Source: Ferruginibacter sp. (GTDB taxonomy: Bacteria; Bacteroidota; Bacteroidia; Chitinophagales; Chitinophagaceae). From it: a stretch of DNA of 64,000 bases. Below the pieces are notes generated by a model, which ran no database searches, was not told where the DNA came from, and saw only the letters and a program-made list of their open reading frames with translations. Below, piece after piece: positions 16,687 to 23,886 of this stretch. Each line of letters opens with the position of its first letter. The first letter of the stretch is position 1. The translations under genes and the position numbers were made by a program. The stretch lies in the NCBI GenBank assembly GCA_013141115.1, contig JABFRP010000002.1:1662647-1726646 (forward strand), in the 5' to 3' direction.

Positions 16687-16914
16687 AAATAAATTACTGC
16701 TGTAGGGGGAGGGATCGAACCTCCACGAGGCAGTTAGCTGAAGTACAAAGTTCGGTGGTCGACCCCGGTCGCACTTACATTGCTGCAAATACGGCTCTAT
16801 GCTTCGTTTATCCTGTTATCCTCACCCTCGAGACAAGAGGGCATGTCTGCCAAAAATTTCATCACCCCACAGTGTTATGATAAGAACTTTACCTGCCAGT
16901 AGCAGATTTTGATA
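16655..16914 (-). ncRNA. Structured noncoding RNA with tRNA-like domain and ~100-nt variable region
   Basis: On the minus strand the sequence forms a class-II tRNA-like cloverleaf: acceptor TGTGGGG (16871-16865) with CCCTACA (16707-16701), seven pairs with one G-U; a 3-bp D stem with a 14-nt GG-containing loop (16862-16843); an anticodon-like arm CCCTC-TTGTCTC-GAGGG (16841-16825), nominal anticodon GUC; and a perfect T arm GGAGG-TTCGATC-CCTCC (16724-16708). The D arm resembles tRNA-Leu. Between the anticodon-like and T arms lie 100 nt instead of about 15. CCA is not encoded. A -7 promoter element and a terminator frame it. It does not look like tmRNA (no Ala-type acceptor, no tag), RNase P, SRP or 6S RNA. 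It may be a degenerate or interrupted tRNA, or a new tRNA-mimic RNA. Confidence 0.7.
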
Positions 16915-16917
16915 CCA

Positions 16918-16925
16918 CAAAAGTA
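16918..16925 (-). promoter_or_regulatory. -7 promoter element of the tRNA-like RNA
   Basis: TACTTTTG on the minus strand fits the Bacteroidota -7 consensus TAnnTTTG and would start transcription near 16913. No TTTG is seen at the ideal -33 spacing; the upstream DNA is T-rich. Confidence 0.6.
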
Positions 16926-17031
16926 AAAAAGAAAAACTAATTTAAAAATAATTCAACAAAAATTTTGAAAATATAGAAATTATTCAAATATTTGCATTAA
17001 CGATTGAATTAATGCTAATAAAACATCTATA

Positions 17032-17505
17032 ATGGCTGCGAAATTAAATTTGGATAAACTCGATTTACAGATCATTCACGAAATGATGGAGACCGCTGAA
17101 ATATCTTATGCCGACCTGGGTAAAAAATTATTTGTTAGCGGTGGTACCATTCATGTAAGGATCAAAAAACTACAGGAATTCGGCATCGTCAAAGGTACAA
17201 GACTGAATGTAGATTTAAAACAACTAGGCTACGATATTACCGCATTTGTGGGTATTTATTTAGAGAAAAGCTCTTTATATGATAGTGTAGCGCAAGACCT
17301 GATGAAGATTCCGGAAATAGTACGCTTGAACTATATTACTGGTAACTACAGCATGTTTATTGAAATTGTAACGAAGGACATTAACCAGCTTCGCTATGTA
17401 TTACATGATGAGCTGCAAAAAATAAAAGGCATCGACAGAACAGAAACATTTATTTCGCTGGAAGAAGGGTTTAACAGAAATGTGCAGGTGGCACCAAAGG
17501 AGTAA
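17032..17505 (+). CDS. Lrp/AsnC-family transcriptional regulator
   Basis: The 157-residue protein has an N-terminal winged helix-turn-helix (LDKLDLQIIHEMMETAEISY through SGGTIHVRIKKLQEFGIVKG, residues about 7-55) and a C-terminal RAM/AsnC ligand-binding domain (about 70-150). Such regulators respond to amino acids. No adjacent same-strand target is obvious: the next gene is convergent and the upstream element is the minus-strand RNA, whose promoter region (16926-17031) it shares. Its target cannot be named from sequence. Confidence 0.92.
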   Translation: MAAKLNLDKLDLQIIHEMMETAEISYADLGKKLFVSGGTIHVRIKKLQEFGIVKGTRLNVDLKQLGYDITAFVGIYLEKSSLYDSVAQDLMKIPEIVRLNYITGNYSMFIEIVTKDINQLRYVLHDELQKIKGIDRTETFISLEEGFNRNVQVAPKE

Positions 17506-17511
17506 CCCACA

Positions 17512-18627
17512 TTAAGGGGCGGAAGGGGTTTTTACATCTACCGCATCCCTTAATCCATTGCCCAGTAAATTAAAGGCCAATACCAGCAGCATTATTGCAA
17601 AGCCTGGCACTAAAGCCAACATTGGGTTGTGGGTAATAATGAAGTTGTAGTTTTCTTTTATCATTAATCCCCAACTAGGTTGCGGTGGTTGTACACCAAT
17701 GCCTAAAAAGCTAAGACCAGCTTCTACAATAATAGCGGTTGCAAAATTGCTTGCGGCAATTACCAATATTGGCCCTAGTATATTAGGCAAAATATGTTTA
17801 ACAATTATTCTAAAGTTAGTAAAGCCTAAAGCTTTTGCGGCCTGTACAAATTCTAATTCTTTTACTGCCATTACCTGCCCACGTACCAAACGGGCTACAC
17901 TAACCCACATGGTTAGCCCAACTGCAATAAATATTTGCCAAAAGCCTTTACCCATTGCCAGTGTAATGGCAAAAACCAAAAGTAATGTGGGAATACTCCA
18001 GGTAACATTTACCAACCACATTACCACTTCATCTACCCAACCTTTAAAATAACCTGCTATTGCCCCCAGGATAATACCCAATGTTAAAGAGATAAGTACC
18101 GCAATTAAACCAACGGCTAAACTTACCCTGGTGCCGATAATTAAGCGGCTTAAAATATCCCTGCCAAATTTATCGGTACCCTGCCAGTATTTTTTTATGA
18201 TGATGTTTTGTGCAATAAAGCTTTCCGGTTGATTTAAAGTAAGGTCATTGATAGAATAATACTGAACTACGGAAGTATCTTCATCAATAAATTTATTAAC
18301 AAACAGGCTGTCGTTTTTTATTTTATAACCGCTGATGGGAATTAACTTGTAATGATTTTTTTCTCCATTGAAAAGATGGTCTATCCAAATACCATCCCAG
18401 GATTTTATTCTGTCTGGAATTTTTAAAAATTGTTGAGTATAGCCTGGCTTTTTCGCCTGTATTTCCACCGTTTGCAGATCGGCGTTTGGAGAACCGTCCG
18501 GTGCAATTAAATACCCAAATATAGTAAGCAGCAAAGCAATGGTAATAATAAATAAGCCCAGCAAAGCGCCTTTGTTTTTTTTAAGCCGCTTCCAGGTTTG
18601 TTGTTTGTAAGAAAAGGTTTGCTGCAT
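17512..18627 (-). CDS. ABC transporter permease, OppC/DppC-like
   Basis: The 371-residue protein has an N-terminal OppC-type TM (21-40), a longer than usual extracytoplasmic segment (about 45-155), then the binding-protein-dependent permease domain with five TM helices and the EAA loop (FVQAAKALGFTNFRIIVKHILPN, near residues 255-277). It imports peptides or similar solutes with a partner permease, ATPases and a binding protein, none of which is in the window. An orphan OppC is usual in Bacteroidota, where these genes are dispersed. Confidence 0.9.
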   Translation of the reverse strand: MQQTFSYKQQTWKRLKKNKGALLGLFIITIALLLTIFGYLIAPDGSPNADLQTVEIQAKKPGYTQQFLKIPDRIKSWDGIWIDHLFNGEKNHYKLIPISGYKIKNDSLFVNKFIDEDTSVVQYYSINDLTLNQPESFIAQNIIIKKYWQGTDKFGRDILSRLIIGTRVSLAVGLIAVLISLTLGIILGAIAGYFKGWVDEVVMWLVNVTWSIPTLLLVFAITLAMGKGFWQIFIAVGLTMWVSVARLVRGQVMAVKELEFVQAAKALGFTNFRIIVKHILPNILGPILVIAASNFATAIIVEAGLSFLGIGVQPPQPSWGLMIKENYNFIITHNPMLALVPGFAIMLLVLAFNLLGNGLRDAVDVKTPSAP

Positions 18628-18654
18628 GCTGTAAATTACAAAATATAGAAATAA

Positions 18655-18683
18655 CTAAACATCTAAACCCTAAACGCCTAAAC
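18655..18683. repeat. CTAAAC short repeat between mqo and the permease
   Basis: The word CTAAAC occurs at 18655, 18663, 18670 and 18678 (spacings 8, 7, 8). The last copy touches the mqo stop codon (18683-18685 on the minus strand). The same word builds the array at 10458-10489. Confidence 0.65.
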
Positions 18684-20173
18684 TAATTTAATTCCAATAC
18701 ATCATTTGTCCATTCGCTAATTTCCTGACAAAGTAACCCGTAATCCTCCCACGACTTGCCTAAGGTAGGAATCATTTCTTTTAGTTTGGATTGCCAATGT
18801 GCTGAAGCAAAATTTTCTGCAAAGCAAGTTTTTAAAACATTGATCATTACAGCTACTGCAGTTGAGGCACCAGGCGATGCTCCGAGTAAAGCAGCCAGTG
18901 AACCATCTGCAGTACAAATTAATTCGGTACCAAATTCCAATACGCCACCATCGGTTTCATCTTTTTTAATTACCTGCACTCTTTGCCCGGCAATCACCAA
19001 TTCCCAGTCTTCCATTTTGGCAAGTGGATAATATTCTTTTAATGCATTCAACCTGTCTGCTGCAGATTGTGTAACCTGCTGTATTAAATATTTAGTGAGT
19101 GGTAAATTATGCCAGCCAGCAGCCAGCATAGGAAAAACATTTTCCCATTCAATACTTTTAGGCAGATCGAAATATGAGCCATTTTTTAAAAATTTTGTAC
19201 TAAAGCCGGCAAAAGGTCCAAACAATAATTCTTTTTTACCGTTGATTATCCTGGTATCTAAATGCGGTACACTCATAGGCGGTGCACCCACACTGGCTTT
19301 GCCATATACTTTTGCAGCATGTTGTTGTATAATATTTTCATTGGTACATTTTAGCCATTGCCCACTTATAGGAAACCCGCCGTAACCCTCAGCTTCTTCA
19401 ATAGCGGCTTTTTGTAAAAGTGGTAAAGCGCCACCGCCTGCACCAATAAAAACAAAATTTGCTTTTGCCTTAATGGTATCATCTGTAATTAAATTCTTTA
19501 CAACTATTTTCCATTCGCCATTCTCTTGTTTTTCCAAATCTCTTACTTCGTGATGCAGGTATAATGTAACATCTTTCAAACTTTCTAAATGTGCTATCAT
19601 GGCATCAGTAAGTGTACCAAAATTTACATCGGTACCCATATCCATTTTTGTTGCAGTTACTGTATCACTGGTATTTCTACCTTGCATTACCAATGGCATC
19701 CATTTTTGTAATTGATCATAATTATCCGAAAATTGCATACCGCTGAATAAAGGGTGTTTAACCAGTGCTTCAAAACGCTTTTTTAAATACGCTGCATTTT
19801 CATCGCCCCAAACAAAACTAAAATGTGGCACATGATTTATAAATTTTTTTGGAGATGATATATACTGTTGCTGCACCAGGTAAGTCCAAAATTGTTTGGA
19901 GGTTTCAAATTGCGATGCAATTTTTATGGCTTTAGAGATATCAACGCTGCCATCTTCTTTTTCAGGCGTATAATTTAATTCGCAAAAGGCAGAATGGCCG
20001 GTACCGGCATTGTTCCATGCATCTGAGCTTTCTTCTGCAGCTTTATGCAGCCGTTCAAAAATAGTAATGGAAACCCCTGGTATTAATTCTTTTAAAAAAA
20101 GAGCCAATGTAGCACTCATTATGCCTGCGCCAATTAAAACCACTTCGGGTTTTTTGTTATTGGTTAAAATCAT
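18683..20173 (-). CDS. mqo: Malate:quinone oxidoreductase
   Basis: The 496-residue FAD protein starts with the Rossmann motif EVVLIGAGIMSATLALFLKE (about residues 9-28) and carries Mqo-typical segments: NNAGTGHSAFCELNYTP, FIGAGGGALPLLQKA, FPISGQWL and QRVQVIKKD, with GASPGASTAV near the end. It oxidises malate to oxaloacetate at the membrane and reduces menaquinone, feeding alternative complex III. I chose the ATG at 20173; an upstream in-frame TTG is less likely. It starts nine bases after the glycosyltransferase gene, which is transcribed the same way. Confidence 0.95.
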   Translation of the reverse strand: MILTNNKKPEVVLIGAGIMSATLALFLKELIPGVSITIFERLHKAAEESSDAWNNAGTGHSAFCELNYTPEKEDGSVDISKAIKIASQFETSKQFWTYLVQQQYISSPKKFINHVPHFSFVWGDENAAYLKKRFEALVKHPLFSGMQFSDNYDQLQKWMPLVMQGRNTSDTVTATKMDMGTDVNFGTLTDAMIAHLESLKDVTLYLHHEVRDLEKQENGEWKIVVKNLITDDTIKAKANFVFIGAGGGALPLLQKAAIEEAEGYGGFPISGQWLKCTNENIIQQHAAKVYGKASVGAPPMSVPHLDTRIINGKKELLFGPFAGFSTKFLKNGSYFDLPKSIEWENVFPMLAAGWHNLPLTKYLIQQVTQSAADRLNALKEYYPLAKMEDWELVIAGQRVQVIKKDETDGGVLEFGTELICTADGSLAALLGASPGASTAVAVMINVLKTCFAENFASAHWQSKLKEMIPTLGKSWEDYGLLCQEISEWTNDVLELN

Positions 20174-20182
20174 ACGGTTCAA

Positions 20183-21358
20183 TTATTTTACGTTTCTGTC
20201 TTTCCATTTATAGCTGCCAAATTTACCCAACCACCCGGCAATAACGGTGTATACAATATGAAAGGGTTGCATTACCGGGAACAGCCATAGTAAACGTTGT
20301 TTATTAAAAAATTTTGCAACAGGATATAAAAATAATAATTCTGTAATGGTTTTTAAACATAGCAACAATAACCAAATTAATAATGTTGAATATTGAATAT
20401 TGAACATTGAATATTCAACATTATTAAAACAGGCACTAATTGGTAAAGCCAGTAATAAAAAATTAAAAAGATATACTACCAATAGCACAACAAAAATTCT
20501 TTTATCATCGTATTTGTCTGCCTTACTTGCCCAGCGGATGCGTTGGTTAAAAAATTCTTTAACTGTTTTAACAGGCTGTGTTTGTACAATTACTTCTTTT
20601 GATTGTAAAAATAAAACGGCATTAGGGTTTTGCTTATAGATCTTGTGCATCAGCAGCATATCATCGCCACTGGCAATAATATCAATGCCTGCAAAACCAT
20701 TTACTTTGTTGAAGGCTTTTTTGCTATAAGCTAAATTGGCACCGTTGCACATGCTGTGCATTTTTTTGTGTACAGATGCGCCGGTAATTCCCTGCAATGT
20801 CATAAAGTCTACCGCCTGAAACATTTCTATAAACCTGCTGCTGCAATTGATAGCAACGGGCATTACTATAAATGCCGGATTTTTTTCTTCATAAAATGCA
20901 GCAATGGTTTGCAGCCAGTTTTTTGGAACAATACAATCTGCATCTGTAGTTACAATTAGTTCGCCGGTTGATTGCTGAATGGCAATTTCAATGGCCTTCT
21001 TTTTGTAAGAATTAATGGCATTTGCTGCCACAAAATCTTTTAAGCTGATGAGCTTTATATTTTGTTGGCGGTAATTTAAAACCATCGCCGCAGTGTTATC
21101 GGTTGAGTGGTCATCTACCACCAATACTTCAAATAAATGCGCTGGGTAAGATTGTGCAAGCAGAGAATTGAGACAGGCTTTTATATTTTGCTCCTCGTTA
21201 CGGGCTGGAATAATTACCGATATTTTGGTAGCTGGCTTAAAATTTAAAAGTTGAAATTCAAAATCCGGAATTGAAACCCAGCTTTGGCGGTAATACATTA
21301 TTAAAATACAGTAAATACAGAGAAATATTGCCGAAATGAGTAGTAAAACCTGTTGCAT
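20183..21358 (-). CDS. Family 2 membrane glycosyltransferase
   Basis: The 391-residue protein has an N-terminal TM (3-22) and a GT-A domain with KISVIIPARNEEQNI, the DDHS nucleotide-binding Asp pair, DADC as the metal-binding DxD, and a GGDD-like SGDDMLLMHKIY region with QRIRWASK (the QxxRW motif) near 270. Two to three C-terminal TM segments follow. It probably makes a lipid-linked or surface glycan. The start chosen is the ATG at 21358; upstream codons cross the MarR promoter. Between TM segments the reading frame contains a heptamer tandem repeat (20386-20420). Confidence 0.9.
   Translation of the reverse strand: MQQVLLLISAIFLCIYCILIMYYRQSWVSIPDFEFQLLNFKPATKISVIIPARNEEQNIKACLNSLLAQSYPAHLFEVLVVDDHSTDNTAAMVLNYRQQNIKLISLKDFVAANAINSYKKKAIEIAIQQSTGELIVTTDADCIVPKNWLQTIAAFYEEKNPAFIVMPVAINCSSRFIEMFQAVDFMTLQGITGASVHKKMHSMCNGANLAYSKKAFNKVNGFAGIDIIASGDDMLLMHKIYKQNPNAVLFLQSKEVIVQTQPVKTVKEFFNQRIRWASKADKYDDKRIFVVLLVVYLFNFLLLALPISACFNNVEYSMFNIQYSTLLIWLLLLCLKTITELLFLYPVAKFFNKQRLLWLFPVMQPFHIVYTVIAGWLGKFGSYKWKDRNVK
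20377..20427. repeat. Heptamer array TTGAAnA inside the glycosyltransferase gene, with 18-bp inverted repeat
   Basis: TTGAATA (20386), TTGAATA (20393), TTGAACA (20400), TTGAATA (20407) and TTCAACA (20414) run in 7-nt register. Bases 20377-20394 and 20410-20427 are a perfect 18-bp inverted repeat with a 15-nt loop. On the minus strand it encodes a short loop (NNVEYSMFNIQYS) between membrane segments, so the protein tolerates it. Confidence 0.85.
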
Positions 21359-21432
21359 ATTTGATATGTGGTGTTCCGCCTCTGGCCGAACCGGTAGCGC
21401 AAAAATAAATTTTAAAATTTCAAACGAATCAT

Positions 21433-21460
21433 TATCTTTGTTTAGTTGCATAAACAACTA
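21433..21460 (+). promoter_or_regulatory. Promoter and palindromic operator of the MarR gene
   Basis: A -7 element TATCTTTG (21433-21440, consensus TAnnTTTG) is followed at once by a palindrome TAGTTG-CATAAA-CAACTA (21443-21460), which ends one base before the MarR start codon. MarR regulators commonly repress their own gene through such 16-20 bp palindromes, so autoregulation is likely. The divergent glycosyltransferase start is about 75 bases away. Confidence 0.75.
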
Positions 21461-21461
21461 T

Positions 21462-21902
21462 ATGCCAAACAACCAATTTAAGAAAGGAGAACTTTACAGC
21501 TTTATAACAGGGAAAGCCAGCACGGCAATAGGCAGGCGGCTGCAAAAAATTTTTAAGCAGGCCAGTATTGAAATAACCATTGAACAATGGAGTGTGTTAT
21601 ATCATTTATGGAAAGAAGATGGCCTTAGCCAGCAGCAATTGTGCGATGCCACCTTTAGAGATAAACCCAGCATTACACGTTTGGTGGATAACCTGGAAAA
21701 AATAAACCTGGTAAAAAGGAATGCATCGAAGGAAGACCGCCGCATGAATATGATTGTATTAACTGATGAAGGAAAAGAACTGGAAGAACGCTGTATGGAA
21801 ATTGCTAACACCACTTTGAATGAAGCACTGGAAGGTGTAACACACGGACAGATTGAAATTGCAAAGGAAGTATTGCAGATGGTATATGATAATTTGAAAT
21901 AG
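21462..21902 (+). CDS. MarR-family transcriptional regulator
   Basis: The 146-residue protein shows the MarR winged helix: EQWSVLYHLWKEDGLSQQQL, recognition helix with DKPSITRLVDNLEKINLV, and wing with KRNASKEDRRMNMIVLTDEG (about residues 40-105). The ATG at 21462 is used because the region upstream holds its promoter and palindrome. It precedes the acyl-CoA dehydrogenase gene by about 125 bases, separated by a long inverted repeat, so it may control fatty-acid oxidation, though this is only proximity. Confidence 0.92.
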   Translation: MPNNQFKKGELYSFITGKASTAIGRRLQKIFKQASIEITIEQWSVLYHLWKEDGLSQQQLCDATFRDKPSITRLVDNLEKINLVKRNASKEDRRMNMIVLTDEGKELEERCMEIANTTLNEALEGVTHGQIEIAKEVLQMVYDNLK

Positions 21903-21906
21903 TAAA

Positions 21907-22012
21907 GCCCCTAACCCCTTAAGGGGAACTTTATCAAAGCGAAGAAGAATTCAAAGTTTTTAGAAGAAATTACAATAATAACGCTCTGGTTCCCCTTTAG
22001 GGGCGGAGGGGC
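21907..22012. repeat. C4/G4 inverted repeat between MarR and acyl-CoA dehydrogenase genes
   Basis: Left arm 21907-21929 (CCCCTAA, CCCCTTA, AGGGGAA in 7-nt steps) and right arm 21989-22012 are near-perfect reverse complements with one indel and a few mismatches; each arm also holds its own C4/G4 dyad. The word family is the same as at 84-104. It ends about 15 bases before the next start codon. Confidence 0.75.
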
Positions 22013-22027
22013 AAAAACTTAAACTAT

Positions 22028-23821
22028 ATGAATACATCAACATCACCCCAAACATTATTTAAAGGCGGAGAATGGTTAATTAAAGAAAGCAATGCTTTTG
22101 ACACCTTTACTCCTGAAGATTTTAATGAAGAGCAACTGATGGTAAAAGATATGTGCCTTCAGTTTTTAAGTTCGGAAGTGCTGCCTATTGTTGACAGGAT
22201 TGATAAAATGGAAGCTGGCCTGATGCCATCGTTGATGGTAAAAGCTGGTGAGCAGGGTTTGCTTGGCTCCAGCGTACCGGAGAGTTTTGGTGGATTAGGA
22301 AAAGACTTTATCACTTCTACTTTAGTAAATGAAGGATTAGGTGGCGGCTATTCTTTTAGTGTGGCTATTGCAGCACATACCGGTATTGGCACTTTACCTA
22401 TTTTATATTTTGGTACCGAGGCACAAAAACAAAAATACATTCCTAAGTTAGCCAGTGGCGAATGGAAAGGTGCTTACGGACTAACGGAGCCCAACAGCGG
22501 CAGTGATGCTTTAGGTGCAAAAACAACAGCAGTGCTTAGTGCCGATGGTAAACATTACATTTTAAACGGGCAAAAATGCTGGATCACTAACGGTGGTTTT
22601 GCAGATGTATATACCGTATTTGCAAAAATAGACGGTGACAAATTTTCGACCTTTATTGTAGAAAGGGGTATGGAAGGTTTTACACAAGGGCCAGAAGAAC
22701 ATAAGATGGGTATTAAAGGTTCTTCAACTGTGCAATTATATTTCCAGGATTGTAAAGTGCCGGTTGAAAATTTATTAGGAGAAATTGGTAAAGGCCATAT
22801 TATTGCTTTCAACATTTTAAATATAGGTCGTTTAAAATTATGTGCTGCTGCTTTAGGTGGCGCAAAAATGTCGGTAAATGATACTGTAGTGTATGCCAAA
22901 ACAAGAGAGCAATTTAAAACAGCTATTGCAAATTTTGGCGCAATAAAATATAAACTGGCAGAAATGGCTATACGCATTTTTGCAAGCGAAAGTGCTTTGT
23001 ACCGCACCAGCAAATGGGTGGATGATAAAGAACTGGAACTGGCTGCTGCCGGCAAACCTTTTAACGAAGCTTTGTTAGGTGCTGCTGAAGAATATGCAGT
23101 AGAATGTGCTATTTTAAAAGTACATGGTAGCGAAGTTTTGGATTATGTAGTGGACGAAGGTGTTCAGGTACATGGTGGAAATGGTTTTAGTGATGAGTAT
23201 GCTGCCAGCCGTGGTTACAGAGATAGCCGCATTAACCGTATTTACGAAGGTACTAACGAAATTAACCGTTTACTTACTGTAGATATGATATTGAAAAGAG
23301 CGATGAAAGGCAAGCTGGATTTGATGGGGCCAGCCATGGCTGTTAGTAAAGAGCTGATGAGTATTCCTGAATTTGGTAATGATGATGAAACAGCTTTTGC
23401 AAAAGAACGCAAAGCTATAGTAAACATGAAGAAGAGTATTTTGATGGTAGCAGGTGCTGCAGTGCAAAAACTGATGATGAAAATTAGTGATGAGCAGGAA
23501 ATACTAATGAATATTGCTGATATGGCCATTGAAACATTTGAAGCAGAGAGTACTTTATTGCGTGTAATGAAACTGGCTGATAAACAAGGGGAAGCTGCCG
23601 CACAATTGCAAATTGATATGATGCGTTGTTATTTAAATGATGCAGTGGATAAAGTAAACAAAGCCGGTAAAGAAGCCATTAATGCTTTTGCTACAGGCGA
23701 TGAGCAGCGTATGATGTTGTTAGGCTTAAAACGTTTTACAAAAACAGAACCTTTTAACAGTAAAGATGCAAGAAGAAGAATTGCAGATAAAATGATTGCG
23801 GAGAATAAATATCCGTGGTAA
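22028..23821 (+). CDS. Acyl-CoA dehydrogenase (long form, VLCAD-like)
   Basis: The 597-residue protein has the full acyl-CoA dehydrogenase core: N-terminal helical domain, middle beta domain with GAYGLTEPNSGSDALG and CWITNGGFAD (FAD-binding, about 150-190), and C-terminal helical domain with VQVHGGNGFSDEYAASRGYRD and YEGTNEINR, whose Glu is the catalytic base. About 170 extra C-terminal residues resemble the extension of VLCAD/ACAD9-type enzymes. It performs the first step of beta-oxidation, passing electrons to ETF. It stands as a single gene with a terminator after it. Confidence 0.94.
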   Translation: MNTSTSPQTLFKGGEWLIKESNAFDTFTPEDFNEEQLMVKDMCLQFLSSEVLPIVDRIDKMEAGLMPSLMVKAGEQGLLGSSVPESFGGLGKDFITSTLVNEGLGGGYSFSVAIAAHTGIGTLPILYFGTEAQKQKYIPKLASGEWKGAYGLTEPNSGSDALGAKTTAVLSADGKHYILNGQKCWITNGGFADVYTVFAKIDGDKFSTFIVERGMEGFTQGPEEHKMGIKGSSTVQLYFQDCKVPVENLLGEIGKGHIIAFNILNIGRLKLCAAALGGAKMSVNDTVVYAKTREQFKTAIANFGAIKYKLAEMAIRIFASESALYRTSKWVDDKELELAAAGKPFNEALLGAAEEYAVECAILKVHGSEVLDYVVDEGVQVHGGNGFSDEYAASRGYRDSRINRIYEGTNEINRLLTVDMILKRAMKGKLDLMGPAMAVSKELMSIPEFGNDDETAFAKERKAIVNMKKSILMVAGAAVQKLMMKISDEQEILMNIADMAIETFEAESTLLRVMKLADKQGEAAAQLQIDMMRCYLNDAVDKVNKAGKEAINAFATGDEQRMMLLGLKRFTKTEPFNSKDARRRIADKMIAENKYPW

Positions 23822-23834
23822 ACTAAACCAAAAC

Positions 23835-23868
23835 AAAAAAAGAGAGCTGATAAAGGCTCTCTTTTTTT
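23835..23868. terminator. Bidirectional terminator
   Basis: AGAGAGC (23841-23847) pairs with GCTCTCT (23856-23862), with A-run before and T-run after, between two convergent genes. It can serve both. Confidence 0.88.
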
Positions 23869-23886
23869 GTATATATTTTATGCTGC

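Noticed and set aside
16725..16824. Group I intron in a tRNA
   Set aside because: The extra 100 nt sit in the variable region, not the anticodon loop; they are too short and lack the P/Q/R/S core sequences.
16655..16914. tmRNA, RNase P, SRP or 6S RNA
   Set aside because: No Ala-type GGGGC acceptor with G-U at position 3, no tag-peptide frame, no RNase P or SRP core motifs; it has an anticodon-like arm that tmRNA lacks.
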